A stretch of 64,000 nt of DNA from Bacteroidia bacterium (GCA_030428865.1 JAUIEK010000001.1:124001-188000); one strand, 5' to 3'; positions 1-9,519 are shown, counted from the first letter of the stretch. The notes: generated from the letters alone by a model not told the origin. Program-made: numbers and translations.

Positions 1-49
1 GCTAGAAAAGAAAGGATATGATTGGATTAAGGAAACGCTAGTTTCTTAA
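1..49 (+). CDS. sufC: SufC, Fe-S assembly ATPase (C-terminal tail only)
   Basis: Only the last 15 codons are in the window; they read LEKKGYDWIKETLVS and then a TAA stop at 47-49. This ending resembles the C-terminus of SufC, the ABC-type ATPase that partners SufB and SufD in Fe-S cluster assembly. The stop lies 11 nt before the sufD start, which fits a sufBCD operon running on the plus strand. The call rests on the tail and on synteny, so it is likely but not demonstrated. Confidence 0.75.
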   Translation, partial: LEKKGYDWIKETLVS

Positions 50-60
50 ACGAAGAGAAT

Positions 61-1374
61 ATGGATCTAAAAGATAAAATCATTTCTTCTTATGTTGCTT
101 TTGAAGATGGATTAGATATAAATACAGACGTTCATGAAATTAGATCGGAAGCTTTTCAAAATTTTGAAAAGCTCGGTTTTCCTACTAAAAAATTAGAGGC
201 ATGGAAATATACTTCTCTTAACTCTGTTTTAAATAACGATTATAGCTTATTTCCCATCAACAGAAAAGCTGTTGAATTAGCTGATGTAAAAAAGTATTTT
301 ATTCATGATATAGATGCATATAAAATTGTATTTGTAGATGGTAAATACAGTTCTTTTTTATCAGCCACAACTCATGACGGGTTTGACGTATGTTTAATGT
401 CTTCCGCACTAAACAAACCTAAATATAAGCCTGTAATTGAGCATTACTTTAATAAAGCCGCAAAGCAAGACAACTTAACTTCTTTAAACACAGCTTTTGC
501 AAAAGAAGGAGCTTACATTCACATCTCTAGAAATATAGAAGTAGAAAAGCCCATTCAAATTATCAATTTTACAACAGGTTCTGAACAAGCAACGTTCTTA
601 CAACCTAGAAACCTTATTGTTGTTGAACAAAACGCCCATGTTCAAATTATTGAACGACATCAAAGTTTAAGTGAACATGCTGTCTTAACAAATGCCGTCA
701 CAGAGATTTTTGCAGATAGACATGCAACTGTAGATTATTATAAAATTCAGAATGATAAAACCTCTGCTTCGTTAGTTGATAACACTTACATAGAACAAAA
801 ATCTGAAAGTACTGTTTCTGTTCATACATTTTCTTTTGGTGGAAACATCACAAGAAATAACCTAAACTTTTTTCAAAAAGGAGAGCATGTTAACTCTATT
901 TTAAAAGGAGTTACTATTCTAGAAGAAAAGCAGCATGTAGATCATCACACGTTAGTTCATCATATAGAACCAAATTGTGAGAGTCATCAGGATTATAAAG
1001 GTATTTTTGGAGAGCGCTCTACTGGTGTTTTTAACGGAAAAGTAATTGTAGAAAAAGACGCTCAAAAAACAAATGCGTATCAGCAAAATAATAATATTTT
1101 AATTAGTGATAGAGCAACCGTAAATGCAAAGCCTCAATTAGAAATTTTTGCTGATGATGTAAAGTGTTCTCATGGTTGTACTATTGGTCAACTAGATAAT
1201 CAAGCGCTTTTTTATATGCAACAGCGCGGAATTCCTAAGAAAGAAGCTCAAGCCTTATTAATGTACGCTTTTGCTAATACTGTGTTAGAAAGTGTAAAAA
1301 TTCCGGAGGTAAAAGAAAGAATCACCAAAATTATAGCCAATAAACTTGGCGTTAATATTGGCTTTGATATTTAA
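61..1374 (+). CDS. sufD: SufD, Fe-S cluster assembly protein
   Basis: A 437-aa protein of the SufB/SufD family, the scaffold that with SufB and the SufC ATPase builds Fe-S clusters in the cytosol. The middle forms the beta-helix typical of the family. The C-terminal part carries the family block KCSHGCTIGQLDNQALFYM (about residues 364-382), followed by the helical end. A purine-rich stretch (CGAAGAGA) just before the ATG serves as a possible ribosome binding site. It follows sufC by 11 nt and ends in a strong bidirectional terminator, so sufS further along is transcribed separately. Confidence 0.95.
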   Translation: MDLKDKIISSYVAFEDGLDINTDVHEIRSEAFQNFEKLGFPTKKLEAWKYTSLNSVLNNDYSLFPINRKAVELADVKKYFIHDIDAYKIVFVDGKYSSFLSATTHDGFDVCLMSSALNKPKYKPVIEHYFNKAAKQDNLTSLNTAFAKEGAYIHISRNIEVEKPIQIINFTTGSEQATFLQPRNLIVVEQNAHVQIIERHQSLSEHAVLTNAVTEIFADRHATVDYYKIQNDKTSASLVDNTYIEQKSESTVSVHTFSFGGNITRNNLNFFQKGEHVNSILKGVTILEEKQHVDHHTLVHHIEPNCESHQDYKGIFGERSTGVFNGKVIVEKDAQKTNAYQQNNNILISDRATVNAKPQLEIFADDVKCSHGCTIGQLDNQALFYMQQRGIPKKEAQALLMYAFANTVLESVKIPEVKERITKIIANKLGVNIGFDI

Positions 1375-1391
1375 TTTTAAGTTTTTTACAT

Positions 1392-1423
1392 AAAACCTCG
1401 CAAAAGCGAGGTTTTCTTTTTTT
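1392..1423. terminator. Bidirectional terminator between sufD and the hydrolase gene
   Basis: A perfect 10-bp stem, AAAACCTCGC / GCGAGGTTTT, with an AAAA loop, followed by a T-run. It can stop transcription from sufD (plus) and from the convergent hydrolase gene (minus). Confidence 0.9.
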
Positions 1424-2741
1424 AATCGATACTTTCTAAAACTCCTTTTAAAAATGTATTTATATCAATTTTAGAAAGCCCCATTCTAACAACTACTAAG
1501 TCTTGATCTGGAAAAATAAATACAAATTGCCCTTGAAAGCCATCTGCATAAAACATGTTTTTAGGCAAATCTTTGTATTTTCCTTCAGCATTTAACCAAA
1601 ATTGTGCTCCGTACGTTCCGTCTGATGTTGGTGTTGGCGTGGCTACATAATCTGTCCATTCTGGAGCAAATAGTTGTTCTCCATTCCAATTTCCTTTGTG
1701 TAAATATAGCAAGCCAAACTTTCCCCAATCTCTTGGTGTAGCCCACGCATAAGAAGAACCCACATAATTTCCTGCTACATCTGTTTCTATAATCATAGAG
1801 TTCATTCCTATTTTATCAATAAACTCTCTATACCAATAATCTAAATATTCTTGATGAGAACCCAATTTTTGTCTTAAAATACCTGACAGTAAATTAGATG
1901 TTCCTGAGGAATAATTCCAACTATTATTAATCTCTCCTGCCAAAGACTTGTTTTTTTGTGCTTGTGTCATATCATTTTGCAAAAACAGCATAGTAGTTAC
2001 ATCTGAAATTCCGTCATAATTTTCATCCCAAGCCAAACCGCTATTCATCTGCAATAAATTATGAATCGTTATTTTACTACGCTCATCATTTTGCCACGCT
2101 GCAATAGGTGCTTTATCTCGTACATCTATTTTCCCTTGATGCTCCATAATTCCGTAAACTGTACTCATAATGCTTTTCGTCATAGACCAACCTAAAATTT
2201 TAGAATTTTTATCGAATCCTTCTGCATATTTTTCTGCAATAATTTGATCTTTATAAATAATAACAGCCGCTCTTGTTTTATTCTCTTCATTAAAAATGCT
2301 ATTTATTGTTTTACTTAATTGATCATAATTTACATTTGAAAAAACACTGTCTTTTTGCTCTGCATTTCCATAAGGATATACGTCAGAAGTATTCCGAGTG
2401 CTTCTAGTGGGTTTTAAGTGTGGTTTATCTCTGTCAAACCCTTTTGTTGTAAGAACCGCTCCTACACCATCTCTATATACTGCTTCTCTGGTTAACAAAC
2501 CAAAAACAGCCGCTTTTGCGGATTCATCTTTTTCAGACAACCAATCATCAGCTAATTTTACCAACCCAAAATTATTATCAGTAGAATCTGTAAAGGCTAA
2601 TGTTCTATTTGCCAAATAAACAGAGGATGCTATGTTTTTAGCAGAGTAACCAGCTATAATATTTAGTTTCGGATAGTTGATAATTACTACAAGAATAAAT
2701 GCAGCTACTAAGAGCAATAGAATTCGTTTTAAAATTTTCAT
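1422..2741 (-). CDS. Serine hydrolase, beta-lactamase/class C fold
   Basis: A 439-aa protein with an N-terminal hydrophobic anchor (residues 5-25) and a beta-lactamase-type domain from about residue 150. The catalytic SxxK motif is SMTK at 186-189. A YSSG motif stands where the family has its Tyr, and a DGFQGQ segment lies near the end. Such proteins are envelope serine hydrolases (esterase, DD-peptidase or peptidase-like); the substrate cannot be told from sequence. It is an isolated minus-strand gene placed between sufD and sufS. A TATTTTTG box (plus 2764-2771) lies just upstream of its ATG. Confidence 0.88.
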   Translation of the reverse strand: MKILKRILLLLVAAFILVVIINYPKLNIIAGYSAKNIASSVYLANRTLAFTDSTDNNFGLVKLADDWLSEKDESAKAAVFGLLTREAVYRDGVGAVLTTKGFDRDKPHLKPTRSTRNTSDVYPYGNAEQKDSVFSNVNYDQLSKTINSIFNEENKTRAAVIIYKDQIIAEKYAEGFDKNSKILGWSMTKSIMSTVYGIMEHQGKIDVRDKAPIAAWQNDERSKITIHNLLQMNSGLAWDENYDGISDVTTMLFLQNDMTQAQKNKSLAGEINNSWNYSSGTSNLLSGILRQKLGSHQEYLDYWYREFIDKIGMNSMIIETDVAGNYVGSSYAWATPRDWGKFGLLYLHKGNWNGEQLFAPEWTDYVATPTPTSDGTYGAQFWLNAEGKYKDLPKNMFYADGFQGQFVFIFPDQDLVVVRMGLSKIDINTFLKGVLESID

Positions 2742-2763
2742 TGAATATCGGTTTGATTACCAA

Positions 2764-2771
2764 CAAAAATA
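2764..2771 (-). promoter_or_regulatory. -7 box of the hydrolase gene
   Basis: Reads TATTTTTG on the minus strand, matching the Bacteroidota sigma-A consensus TAnnTTTG, 22 nt before the start codon. No clear TTG -33 element at 17-23 nt. Confidence 0.5.
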
Positions 2772-2816
2772 GCAAATAATAGATTCGATTCTAATAGGAT
2801 TTAACTTTCAAGGTCT

Positions 2817-2824
2817 TACCTTTG
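2817..2824 (+). promoter_or_regulatory. -7 box of sufS
   Basis: TACCTTTG, a match to the Bacteroidota consensus TAnnTTTG. It shows that sufS has its own promoter. It also overlaps an in-frame TTG at 2822, so translation must begin further downstream. No good -33 TTG was found. Confidence 0.6.
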
Positions 2825-2842
2825 TTTGACAAATTATTAGAG

Positions 2843-4057
2843 ATGTTTTTAGTAGATAAAATAAGAGCTGACTTCCCTATTTTAGAAAGAGAAGTAAATG
2901 GTAAACCCTTGGTTTATTTTGATAATGCTGCTACTTCACAAACGCCCAAAGTTGTTATTGATTCAATTGTAGATTACTACACTAATTATAATGCTAATAT
3001 TCATCGAGGAGTACATGCTTTAAGCCAAGAAGCTACTGATAAATATGAAGAATCACGGCTTAAAGTTCAGAAGCATTTTAACGCAAAACACTCGTATGAA
3101 ATTATCTTCACATCGGGTACCACTCATGGTATTAATATAGTTGCTTCTGGGTTTTCTGAGATATTAAAGGTAGGAGATGAAGTTCTTGTTTCTGCTCTAG
3201 AGCATCACTCTAATATTGTTCCCTGGCAAATGCTTTGTGAAAAAACAGGGGCCATTTTAAAGGTAATTCCGATGAATGAAGAAGGTGGATTAGTTATGGA
3301 TGAGTACAAAAATCTCCTTTCTACCAATACTAAACTGGTGTTTTGTAATCATATTTCTAATGCTTTAGGAACAATCAATCCTATTAAAGAAATGATTGAT
3401 TATGCCCATAACGTTGGCGCCGCTGTTTTAATTGATGGAGCACAATCAGCACCTCATATAAAAGTAGATTTACAAGCTTTAGATGTTGATTTTTTTGTTG
3501 CTTCTGCCCATAAAATGTGTGGTCCAACAGGAGTTGGTTTTTTGTACGGTAAACAAGAGTGGTTAGAAAAGCTTCCTCCTTACCAAGGTGGTGGAGAAAT
3601 GATAGAAACCGTAACGTTTAAAAAAACTACTTATGCAGGACTGCCTCATAAGTTTGAAGCTGGAACACCTAATATTTGTGGCGGAATAGCATTTGGCACT
3701 GCTTTAGATTATTTAAATGAAATTGGTTTAGAAAATATAGCACAGTACGAGCAAGAGCTCTTGGAGTACGGAACAAAAAAATTGTTAGAATTTGAAAACT
3801 TAAAAATCTATGGTACTACCAAAGAAAAAACATCTGTTATTTCTTTTAATATTGAAGGAATTCATCCTTATGATGTTGGTGTTATCCTAGATAAATTAGG
3901 AATTGCTGTTAGAACAGGGCATCATTGTGCACAACCGATAATGGATTTTTACCAAATTCCAGGAACTATTAGAGCTTCCTTTGCTTTCTATAATACCAAA
4001 GAAGAAATTGATTGTATGGTAGAAGGTCTTAAAAAAGCAATTCATATGCTTTCTTAA
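2843..4057 (+). CDS. sufS: SufS-type cysteine desulfurase
   Basis: A PLP enzyme of 404 aa (class V aminotransferase fold) that takes sulfur from L-cysteine for SufBCD. The PLP lysine lies in SAHKMCGPTG and the catalytic cysteine in RTGHHCAQP (Cys362 with this start), the SufS/group II pattern. The open frame extends up to a TTG at 2822, but that codon sits inside the -7 box. The ATG at 2843 gives the family-typical N-terminus (MFLVDKIRADFP). It is separated from sufD by an opposed gene, and a bidirectional terminator follows at 4077. Confidence 0.95.
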   Translation: MFLVDKIRADFPILEREVNGKPLVYFDNAATSQTPKVVIDSIVDYYTNYNANIHRGVHALSQEATDKYEESRLKVQKHFNAKHSYEIIFTSGTTHGINIVASGFSEILKVGDEVLVSALEHHSNIVPWQMLCEKTGAILKVIPMNEEGGLVMDEYKNLLSTNTKLVFCNHISNALGTINPIKEMIDYAHNVGAAVLIDGAQSAPHIKVDLQALDVDFFVASAHKMCGPTGVGFLYGKQEWLEKLPPYQGGGEMIETVTFKKTTYAGLPHKFEAGTPNICGGIAFGTALDYLNEIGLENIAQYEQELLEYGTKKLLEFENLKIYGTTKEKTSVISFNIEGIHPYDVGVILDKLGIAVRTGHHCAQPIMDFYQIPGTIRASFAFYNTKEEIDCMVEGLKKAIHMLS

Positions 4058-4076
4058 GTATTTAGTTTATAGAGAT

Positions 4077-4107
4077 AAAAAAAGCGGCTTTTAAAAGCCG
4101 CTTTTTT
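4077..4107. terminator. Bidirectional terminator between sufS and the TonB receptor gene
   Basis: A-run, then the perfect palindrome AAGCGGCTTTTAAAAGCCGCTT, then a T-run. It serves the convergent ends of sufS (plus) and the receptor gene (minus). Confidence 0.9.
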
Positions 4108-4112
4108 GTTTT

Positions 4113-6950
4113 TTAGTTATTAATTGTTAGTGATACGTAGTACATAGATCCTATCAAACCAACTCCAGGTGCACTGTAATATTCTTCACCTGTTAAATTT
4201 GTTCCTCCTAATTTAATTACTGATTTTAACTTAGGTATTGTATAGTTAACTTGCGCATCAAGAACAGTACGAGCATCAATAATAGCATCATGGAAAGTAG
4301 ATTGCCATAAAAACTTATCTTGCCATCTAAAGTTTACATTAAATCCAAAGTTTTTAAACAATTCTGGATGACCAATTTGCAACTTAAATTTATGCTCTGG
4401 TGTATTAAAAGAAGGCTCAAAATCTGGATCTGAATCTTCGTCAAAATCAAACTTTGCATAGGTGTAGTTAAAGTCTAAATTAAATCCATTAAATATTTTT
4501 GTTCCTACAGCAATCGCAGCACCGTACGAGCTAATGTCTGCTGCAGAGTTTGTATATGCAGCAAAAACTTGATAATCTCCTGCGCCTACAGCACCTATTA
4601 CTAGCTGCGTATTTAGGTCGTTTGGATTAGATGGATCAAAGGTATTAACATTTCCATATAGTGGAGTAAAAACGTTTACACTAGATATAAAATCTTGATA
4701 TGAGTTATAATAAGCACTCATGTCTACACTAACTTTTGTTTCATTTACATCTAAAATTCCTCTATATCCAAGCTCAAATGCTGTTACTTTTTCAGGTTGC
4801 ACGGTTTCTGGGTTAGCAACTTGAAGCACGTTTGCATTTGCTAGAGCCGCTTGTTGTGGAGTAGCTCCTCCTTGAACAGCAGCAGCAACTGCATCTCCAT
4901 AAGCGAGAAGAGAACTCACAGACATAGATTCTTGATAAGCCGCTCTACCTGAAACTTGGATGGTTGGAGAACCCACAATAACTGCTCCTGTTGCACTTAA
5001 TTCAATTGGCAAACTAGTATATCTATCTAAGTTATCTGGAGCCGAACCAATTAATATAGCTCTACCCGCATCTAAACCAATGTATTGATCTTGTGTAGTA
5101 GGATAACGGAAACCTGTTTGGAATGATGCTCTAAAGTTGTGATTCTTATCTTCTCCTGCTGCATATGCCAGTGAAATTCTAGGAGAATAGTTTTCATCAA
5201 AATTCTTTGCTCCATCATAACGAATAGAAGCTGTAAGCTTTAATCGATCTTCTTCTAAGAAGTTTTTTTGCATTTGGGTATAAAAACCAAATTCATAATA
5301 ATTAATCTTTCCATTATTATCTGTAAAGATGGTTCCGCTAGAGTTTAAAGAATATTGTCTGTAAAGTGCTCCAATTTGAAATTCTGCCCAATCAATTTCG
5401 TCTCTAAAATTATAATTAGCATCAGCGTGATAGAACTTTGTTTGATCTTGAAACCTAGATCCAGTTGATAGGTTAGGATCTGCGATTACTTCATTAAATG
5501 CCGCTTGAAACTCTGGTGTTCCAGGAATAAGTCTATCTCTATCAGCAAACACTCTAGCACGAGAATGAGCCTGTTCTGCTGTAGCACCTCCCATTACTTC
5601 TTGTACATAAGTTCCTGCGTATTCCGTAAACCATTGTCTATTTGATTTCCAACGGCTATTTAAATTAATTCCTGTAAAACGAGAATCATACGAATCGCCC
5701 GCATCTTCTGTATTCATGTATCCTCTTAAGAAAAAATTCCTTCCTCTAAACTCTAATCTCTGCTGAGATAGAACAAAATCATTCAAATAATATCTGTTTG
5801 ACCCTTGGTAAACCGTGTTTCCTCTACCATACTTTGTGTTCCATATAATTTCTAAACGATCATCTCCCCAAGGTCTATAATTTAACATTCCTGAAAATTT
5901 AACACTCCTTGCGTTATAGTCCATTAATTCTCTTTCCGTATAACCTGTTCTGCTTACCTCGCCTATACCAGGTATAACATTAGAAACCTCGTCTCCATAT
6001 ACATTCAACCCATCATAATTAGGGTCAGAAAATCTGTCTCCGGTTGTGTAAGAACCATTTGCTGTATTTCTAGAGTCATTAGCATACCAATCTGTTCCGT
6101 CCATAATTGAGAATACCATTTTCCCAGCTAACTTATCAGAAAAAGCAGTAGCCATTCTCACATTAAACTCGTAAAAATTATTGTTTCCTGCAGCTTCTTG
6201 TGAAGTCATTCCTAATTTGTATGAAGCACTAACTCCTTGATGATCGAAAGGATTGGTACTTCTCATAAACATAATACCATTAAAAGCATTTGCTCCATAA
6301 AGTGCAGAAGATGCTCCTGGTAAAACTTCTACCGATTCTACATCCAATTCTGATATTCCCAATAAGTTACCAATTGGGAAGTTTAACCCAGGTGCGGAGT
6401 TATCCATTCCGTCAACCAACTGCATAAAACGAGTGTTAGAAAATGCAGCAAAACCTCTCGTGTTAATAGACTTAAAAGTTAAGCTATTTGTATTAATGTC
6501 TACTCCTTTTAAATTTTCTAGCGCATCATAAAAGGATGGCGAAGTAGAATTTCTAACAGCTCTAGCATCGAGTCTTTCTACGGTTACTGGAGATTCTAAA
6601 ATTCGCTCTGGAGTTCTAGACGCAGAAATAACAACCTCGTCTAATGCTGTAGCATTTTCTTCTAAACTTACCTCTACTTTTTGATTGTTTTTAGTAATCT
6701 CTATTCTAGATACTTGATATCCTAACATAGATATTTCTAGAAAGAAAGGAGGTTTTTCGGTAGTTGTTAACGTAAAGTTTCCATCAAAATCTGTGTTAGT
6801 CCCTACAGATTTGTTTTCAATTTTAATATTAGCTCCGGGAAGCGTTTCCCCCGTTTTTGCATCTTTTACAACTCCCGTAATTATTGTTTGTGAAAACATT
6901 ACAGAAGTAACCAACAACGTAAATGCAAATAACATTATCTTTTTAGTCAT
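4113..6950 (-). CDS. TonB-dependent outer-membrane receptor
   Basis: A protein of 945 aa. A signal peptide (about residues 1-20, ending SVMFSQ) is followed by a carboxypeptidase-regulatory-like domain (about 22-105: GVVKDAKTGETLPGAN ... DFDGNFTL). A plug domain comes next (about 110-235, with LPGASSALYGANAFNG), and the rest is a 22-strand-type beta-barrel. This order is the usual Bacteroidota TonB receptor. There is no SusD partner beside it, so it is not a classical SusCD pair. It may take up a siderophore, a vitamin or a metal, but the sequence does not say which. Monocistronic, with a terminator on its far side. Confidence 0.92.
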   Translation of the reverse strand: MTKKIMLFAFTLLVTSVMFSQTIITGVVKDAKTGETLPGANIKIENKSVGTNTDFDGNFTLTTTEKPPFFLEISMLGYQVSRIEITKNNQKVEVSLEENATALDEVVISASRTPERILESPVTVERLDARAVRNSTSPSFYDALENLKGVDINTNSLTFKSINTRGFAAFSNTRFMQLVDGMDNSAPGLNFPIGNLLGISELDVESVEVLPGASSALYGANAFNGIMFMRSTNPFDHQGVSASYKLGMTSQEAAGNNNFYEFNVRMATAFSDKLAGKMVFSIMDGTDWYANDSRNTANGSYTTGDRFSDPNYDGLNVYGDEVSNVIPGIGEVSRTGYTERELMDYNARSVKFSGMLNYRPWGDDRLEIIWNTKYGRGNTVYQGSNRYYLNDFVLSQQRLEFRGRNFFLRGYMNTEDAGDSYDSRFTGINLNSRWKSNRQWFTEYAGTYVQEVMGGATAEQAHSRARVFADRDRLIPGTPEFQAAFNEVIADPNLSTGSRFQDQTKFYHADANYNFRDEIDWAEFQIGALYRQYSLNSSGTIFTDNNGKINYYEFGFYTQMQKNFLEEDRLKLTASIRYDGAKNFDENYSPRISLAYAAGEDKNHNFRASFQTGFRYPTTQDQYIGLDAGRAILIGSAPDNLDRYTSLPIELSATGAVIVGSPTIQVSGRAAYQESMSVSSLLAYGDAVAAAVQGGATPQQAALANANVLQVANPETVQPEKVTAFELGYRGILDVNETKVSVDMSAYYNSYQDFISSVNVFTPLYGNVNTFDPSNPNDLNTQLVIGAVGAGDYQVFAAYTNSAADISSYGAAIAVGTKIFNGFNLDFNYTYAKFDFDEDSDPDFEPSFNTPEHKFKLQIGHPELFKNFGFNVNFRWQDKFLWQSTFHDAIIDARTVLDAQVNYTIPKLKSVIKLGGTNLTGEEYYSAPGVGLIGSMYYVSLTINN

Positions 6951-7078
6951 AATAAAATTTTGATTTTTTAACGGAGAGGAAGATACAATTTTTTTTTTTT
7001 CGAAAATTAAAAAGCATTCTAAATTACAGCCTGCATACGCTTTGAGTTTAAATTATAGTTTTGCTCACAAGTAAATTG

Positions 7079-7086
7079 TACCTTTG
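7079..7086 (+). promoter_or_regulatory. -7 box of ribF
   Basis: TACCTTTG, matching TAnnTTTG. A TTTTG at 7059-7063 is a possible -33 element, but the gap of 15 nt is shorter than usual. Confidence 0.5.
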
Positions 7087-7111
7087 TTTACCTAAAAATT
7101 AGCTCATTCTT

Positions 7112-8044
7112 TTGGAAGTTATTCATTCCTTATCAAGCTTTTCTTACTCAAAAGACACAATTGTTACCATTGGTACTTTTGATGGTGTTCACATTGGGCA
7201 TCAAAAAATACTAAGGCGCCTTATTGATAATGCAAAAAAAGAGGGTAAAAAATCGGTTCTCCTTACCTTTTTTCCGCATCCCAGAATGGTTCTTCAAAAA
7301 GATGCAAACTTAGAGTTGATAAACACTATTGATGAAAAAGCCTCTTTGTTAAAAAAAATGGGGCTAGATTTTTTGGTTATTCACCCTTTTAGCAAAGAGT
7401 TCTCACGCCTAACAGCTGTGGAGTTTGTAAGAGACATACTGGTAAATACACTTCATACTTCAAAACTTGTAATTGGTTACGATCATCATTTTGGAAAAAA
7501 CAGAGAAGGTAATATACAACAACTAACGGAGTATAGTTTTCTGTATAATTACAAAGTAGAAGAGATTCCTGCTCAAGATATTGATGATGTTTCTGTTAGT
7601 TCAACTAAAATTCGAAAAGCGCTTCATCAAGGAGATATAAAAACGGCAAATGTCTACCTGGGCTATCCGTTTACACTTGGCGGACAAGTTGTAAACGGAA
7701 AAAGATTGGGAGGGAAAATCGGTTTTCCAACTGCAAATATTGATATAAAAGAAGCATACAAGCTCATCCCGAAAACAGGTGTTTACGTTGTAAAAACCAT
7801 TATAAAAAACCAATCTTTCTGCGGAATGATGAATATTGGCTACAGACCAACAGTAAAAGGCACTCATCAAACCATAGAGGTTCATTTATTTGATTTTAAT
7901 GCTGATTTATACGGCATGAGTTTAACTATAGAAATGCTTCATTATCTAAGAGACGAAAAAGAGTTTGACAGTATTGAAGCTCTTACTCATCAACTTTCTG
8001 TTGATAAGCAAAATAGCCTCGAATTTTTAGAAAAGAACCTTTAA
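7112..8044 (+). CDS. ribF: Bifunctional riboflavin kinase / FAD synthetase
   Basis: A 310-aa protein that phosphorylates riboflavin to FMN and adenylylates FMN to FAD. The N-terminal nucleotidyltransferase domain has GTFDGVHIGHQ (21-31). The C-terminal flavokinase domain has GKIGFPTANI (about 204-213). The start is a TTG: no in-frame ATG lies before the first catalytic motif, and this TTG gives the usual length. The -7 box lies 25 nt upstream. Followed closely by serS, which has its own promoter. Confidence 0.95.
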   Translation: MEVIHSLSSFSYSKDTIVTIGTFDGVHIGHQKILRRLIDNAKKEGKKSVLLTFFPHPRMVLQKDANLELINTIDEKASLLKKMGLDFLVIHPFSKEFSRLTAVEFVRDILVNTLHTSKLVIGYDHHFGKNREGNIQQLTEYSFLYNYKVEEIPAQDIDDVSVSSTKIRKALHQGDIKTANVYLGYPFTLGGQVVNGKRLGGKIGFPTANIDIKEAYKLIPKTGVYVVKTIIKNQSFCGMMNIGYRPTVKGTHQTIEVHLFDFNADLYGMSLTIEMLHYLRDEKEFDSIEALTHQLSVDKQNSLEFLEKNL

Positions 8045-8053
8045 GATTTTAGA

Positions 8054-8084
8054 TTGGTAATTTCTTATACATACAGTATCTTTG
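8054..8084 (+). promoter_or_regulatory. serS promoter
   Basis: TTG (8054-8056), 20 nt, then TATCTTTG (8077-8084). This fits the Flavobacterium-type consensus TTG-N17-23-TAnnTTTG well and places the transcription start 10-15 nt before the ATG at 8105. Confidence 0.7.
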
Positions 8085-8104
8085 GCTTCTTATAATTTTT
8101 TGAC

Positions 8105-9379
8105 ATGTTACAGGTTCAGTATATAAGAGATCACAAGCAAACTGTTTTGGAAGGGCTGACAAAACGAGGTTTTGCTGATGCGGAAACGATTATTGATAAA
8201 ATTTTAGAAACAGATGAAGCCAGAAGAGCTACTCAAGTTTCTCTGGATTCTACTCTTGCTGAATCGAATAAGTTGTCTAAAGAAATTGGAATACTATTTA
8301 AAAATGGTGAAGTTCAAAAAGCAAATTTAATAAAGGAAAAAACTGGTCAGCTAAAAGAATCATCAAAAAAGTTCTCTGAAATACTGGTTCAAAAAGAAAC
8401 TGAACTTCAAGAGTTATTGTATCAAGTTCCAAATATTCCTCATAAATCAGTTTCTTCTGGTCAATCTGAAGAAGATAATGAAGAGGTTTTTAAAGAAGGT
8501 GTTATTCCTGACTTATCAGAAAATGCGTTACCTCATTGGGAATTAGCAAAAAAATACGACATTATTGATTTTGAACTAGGTAATAAAATAACAGGTGCAG
8601 GTTTCCCCGTTTACAAAGGAAAAGGAGCAAGGCTACAACGTGCTTTAATTAATTACTTCTTAGATAAAAACACCAATGCTGGCTATACAGAAGTTCAGGT
8701 TCCACATCTTGTTAATGAAGACTCTGGAAGAGGAACGGGCCAGTTACCAGATAAAGAAGGTCAAATGTACGAAGTGGGCTTAGATGGTTTGTACCTAATT
8801 CCTACTGCAGAAGTGCCTGTAACAAATTTATTCAGAGATGAGCTTTTAAAAGAGTCCAATTTTCCTATTGCTTTAACGGGTTACACGCCTTGTTTTAGAA
8901 GAGAAGCAGGAAGCTATGGTTCGCACGTAAGAGGATTAAATAGACTCCATCAATTTGATAAAGTAGAAATTGTGCGAATTGAACATCCTAAAAAGTCATA
9001 CGACGCTCTAAATGATATGGTAGAGCATGTAAAAGGGATCTTGAGGGAACTCAAGCTTCCATACAAAATCTTACGCTTGTGTGGAGGTGATTTAGGGTTT
9101 ACGGCTGCATTAACATTTGATTTTGAGGTGTATTCAACAGCACAAAAAAGATGGTTAGAGATTAGTTCGGTTTCTAATTTTGAAACATATCAAAGTAATC
9201 GATTAAAATTGCGCTATAAAGATTCAGACGGAAAAAGTCAGTTAGCTCATACACTCAATGGAAGTTCTTTGGCTTTGCCACGAGTACTCGCGGGAATTTT
9301 AGAAAATTACCAGACAGAAGACGGAATTCAAATTCCAGATGTATTGATTCCCTATACTGGTTTTGCAAAAATTGATTAG
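8105..9379 (+). CDS. serS: Seryl-tRNA synthetase
   Basis: A class II aminoacyl-tRNA synthetase of 424 aa that charges tRNA-Ser. An N-terminal antiparallel coiled-coil arm covers about residues 1-110. The catalytic domain shows TAEVP, motif 2 FRREAGSYG and motif 3 (NGSSLALPRVLAGILENYQ). Length is normal for the family. Its stop codon overlaps the end of a small convergent gene on the other strand by 2 nt. Confidence 0.97.
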   Translation: MLQVQYIRDHKQTVLEGLTKRGFADAETIIDKILETDEARRATQVSLDSTLAESNKLSKEIGILFKNGEVQKANLIKEKTGQLKESSKKFSEILVQKETELQELLYQVPNIPHKSVSSGQSEEDNEEVFKEGVIPDLSENALPHWELAKKYDIIDFELGNKITGAGFPVYKGKGARLQRALINYFLDKNTNAGYTEVQVPHLVNEDSGRGTGQLPDKEGQMYEVGLDGLYLIPTAEVPVTNLFRDELLKESNFPIALTGYTPCFRREAGSYGSHVRGLNRLHQFDKVEIVRIEHPKKSYDALNDMVEHVKGILRELKLPYKILRLCGGDLGFTAALTFDFEVYSTAQKRWLEISSVSNFETYQSNRLKLRYKDSDGKSQLAHTLNGSSLALPRVLAGILENYQTEDGIQIPDVLIPYTGFAKID

Positions 9380-9519
9380 TTTGCCACTACGGCAGTCATC
9401 AATCTTTTGTACTTGTTCATTTCTAGCAATGCATTTAAATAATTGCTGATTTGACCGAGCCTCATAAACTCTATGGAGTTGTTCTTGGCAATTTCGTATT
9501 GTGTTTTTAAATCTTTCAT
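9376..9519 (-). CDS. Small conserved-type protein, 47 aa, function unknown
   Basis: A complete 48-codon frame with an ATG at 9519 (MKDLKTQYEIAKNNSIEFM...) and a stop that overlaps the serS stop tail to tail. The product is a charged, helical peptide without a signal peptide or membrane segment, ending MTAVVAN. I believe similar short proteins occur in other flavobacteria, but this is from memory. The frame fills the serS-TPR gap, and its codon use looks like real coding. Function unknown. Confidence 0.65.
   Translation of the reverse strand: MKDLKTQYEIAKNNSIEFMRLGQISNYLNALLEMNKYKRLMTAVVAN

Noticed and set aside
2822..2842. Upstream TTG start for sufS
   Set aside because: It lies inside the -7 promoter box, so it would not be on the transcript.
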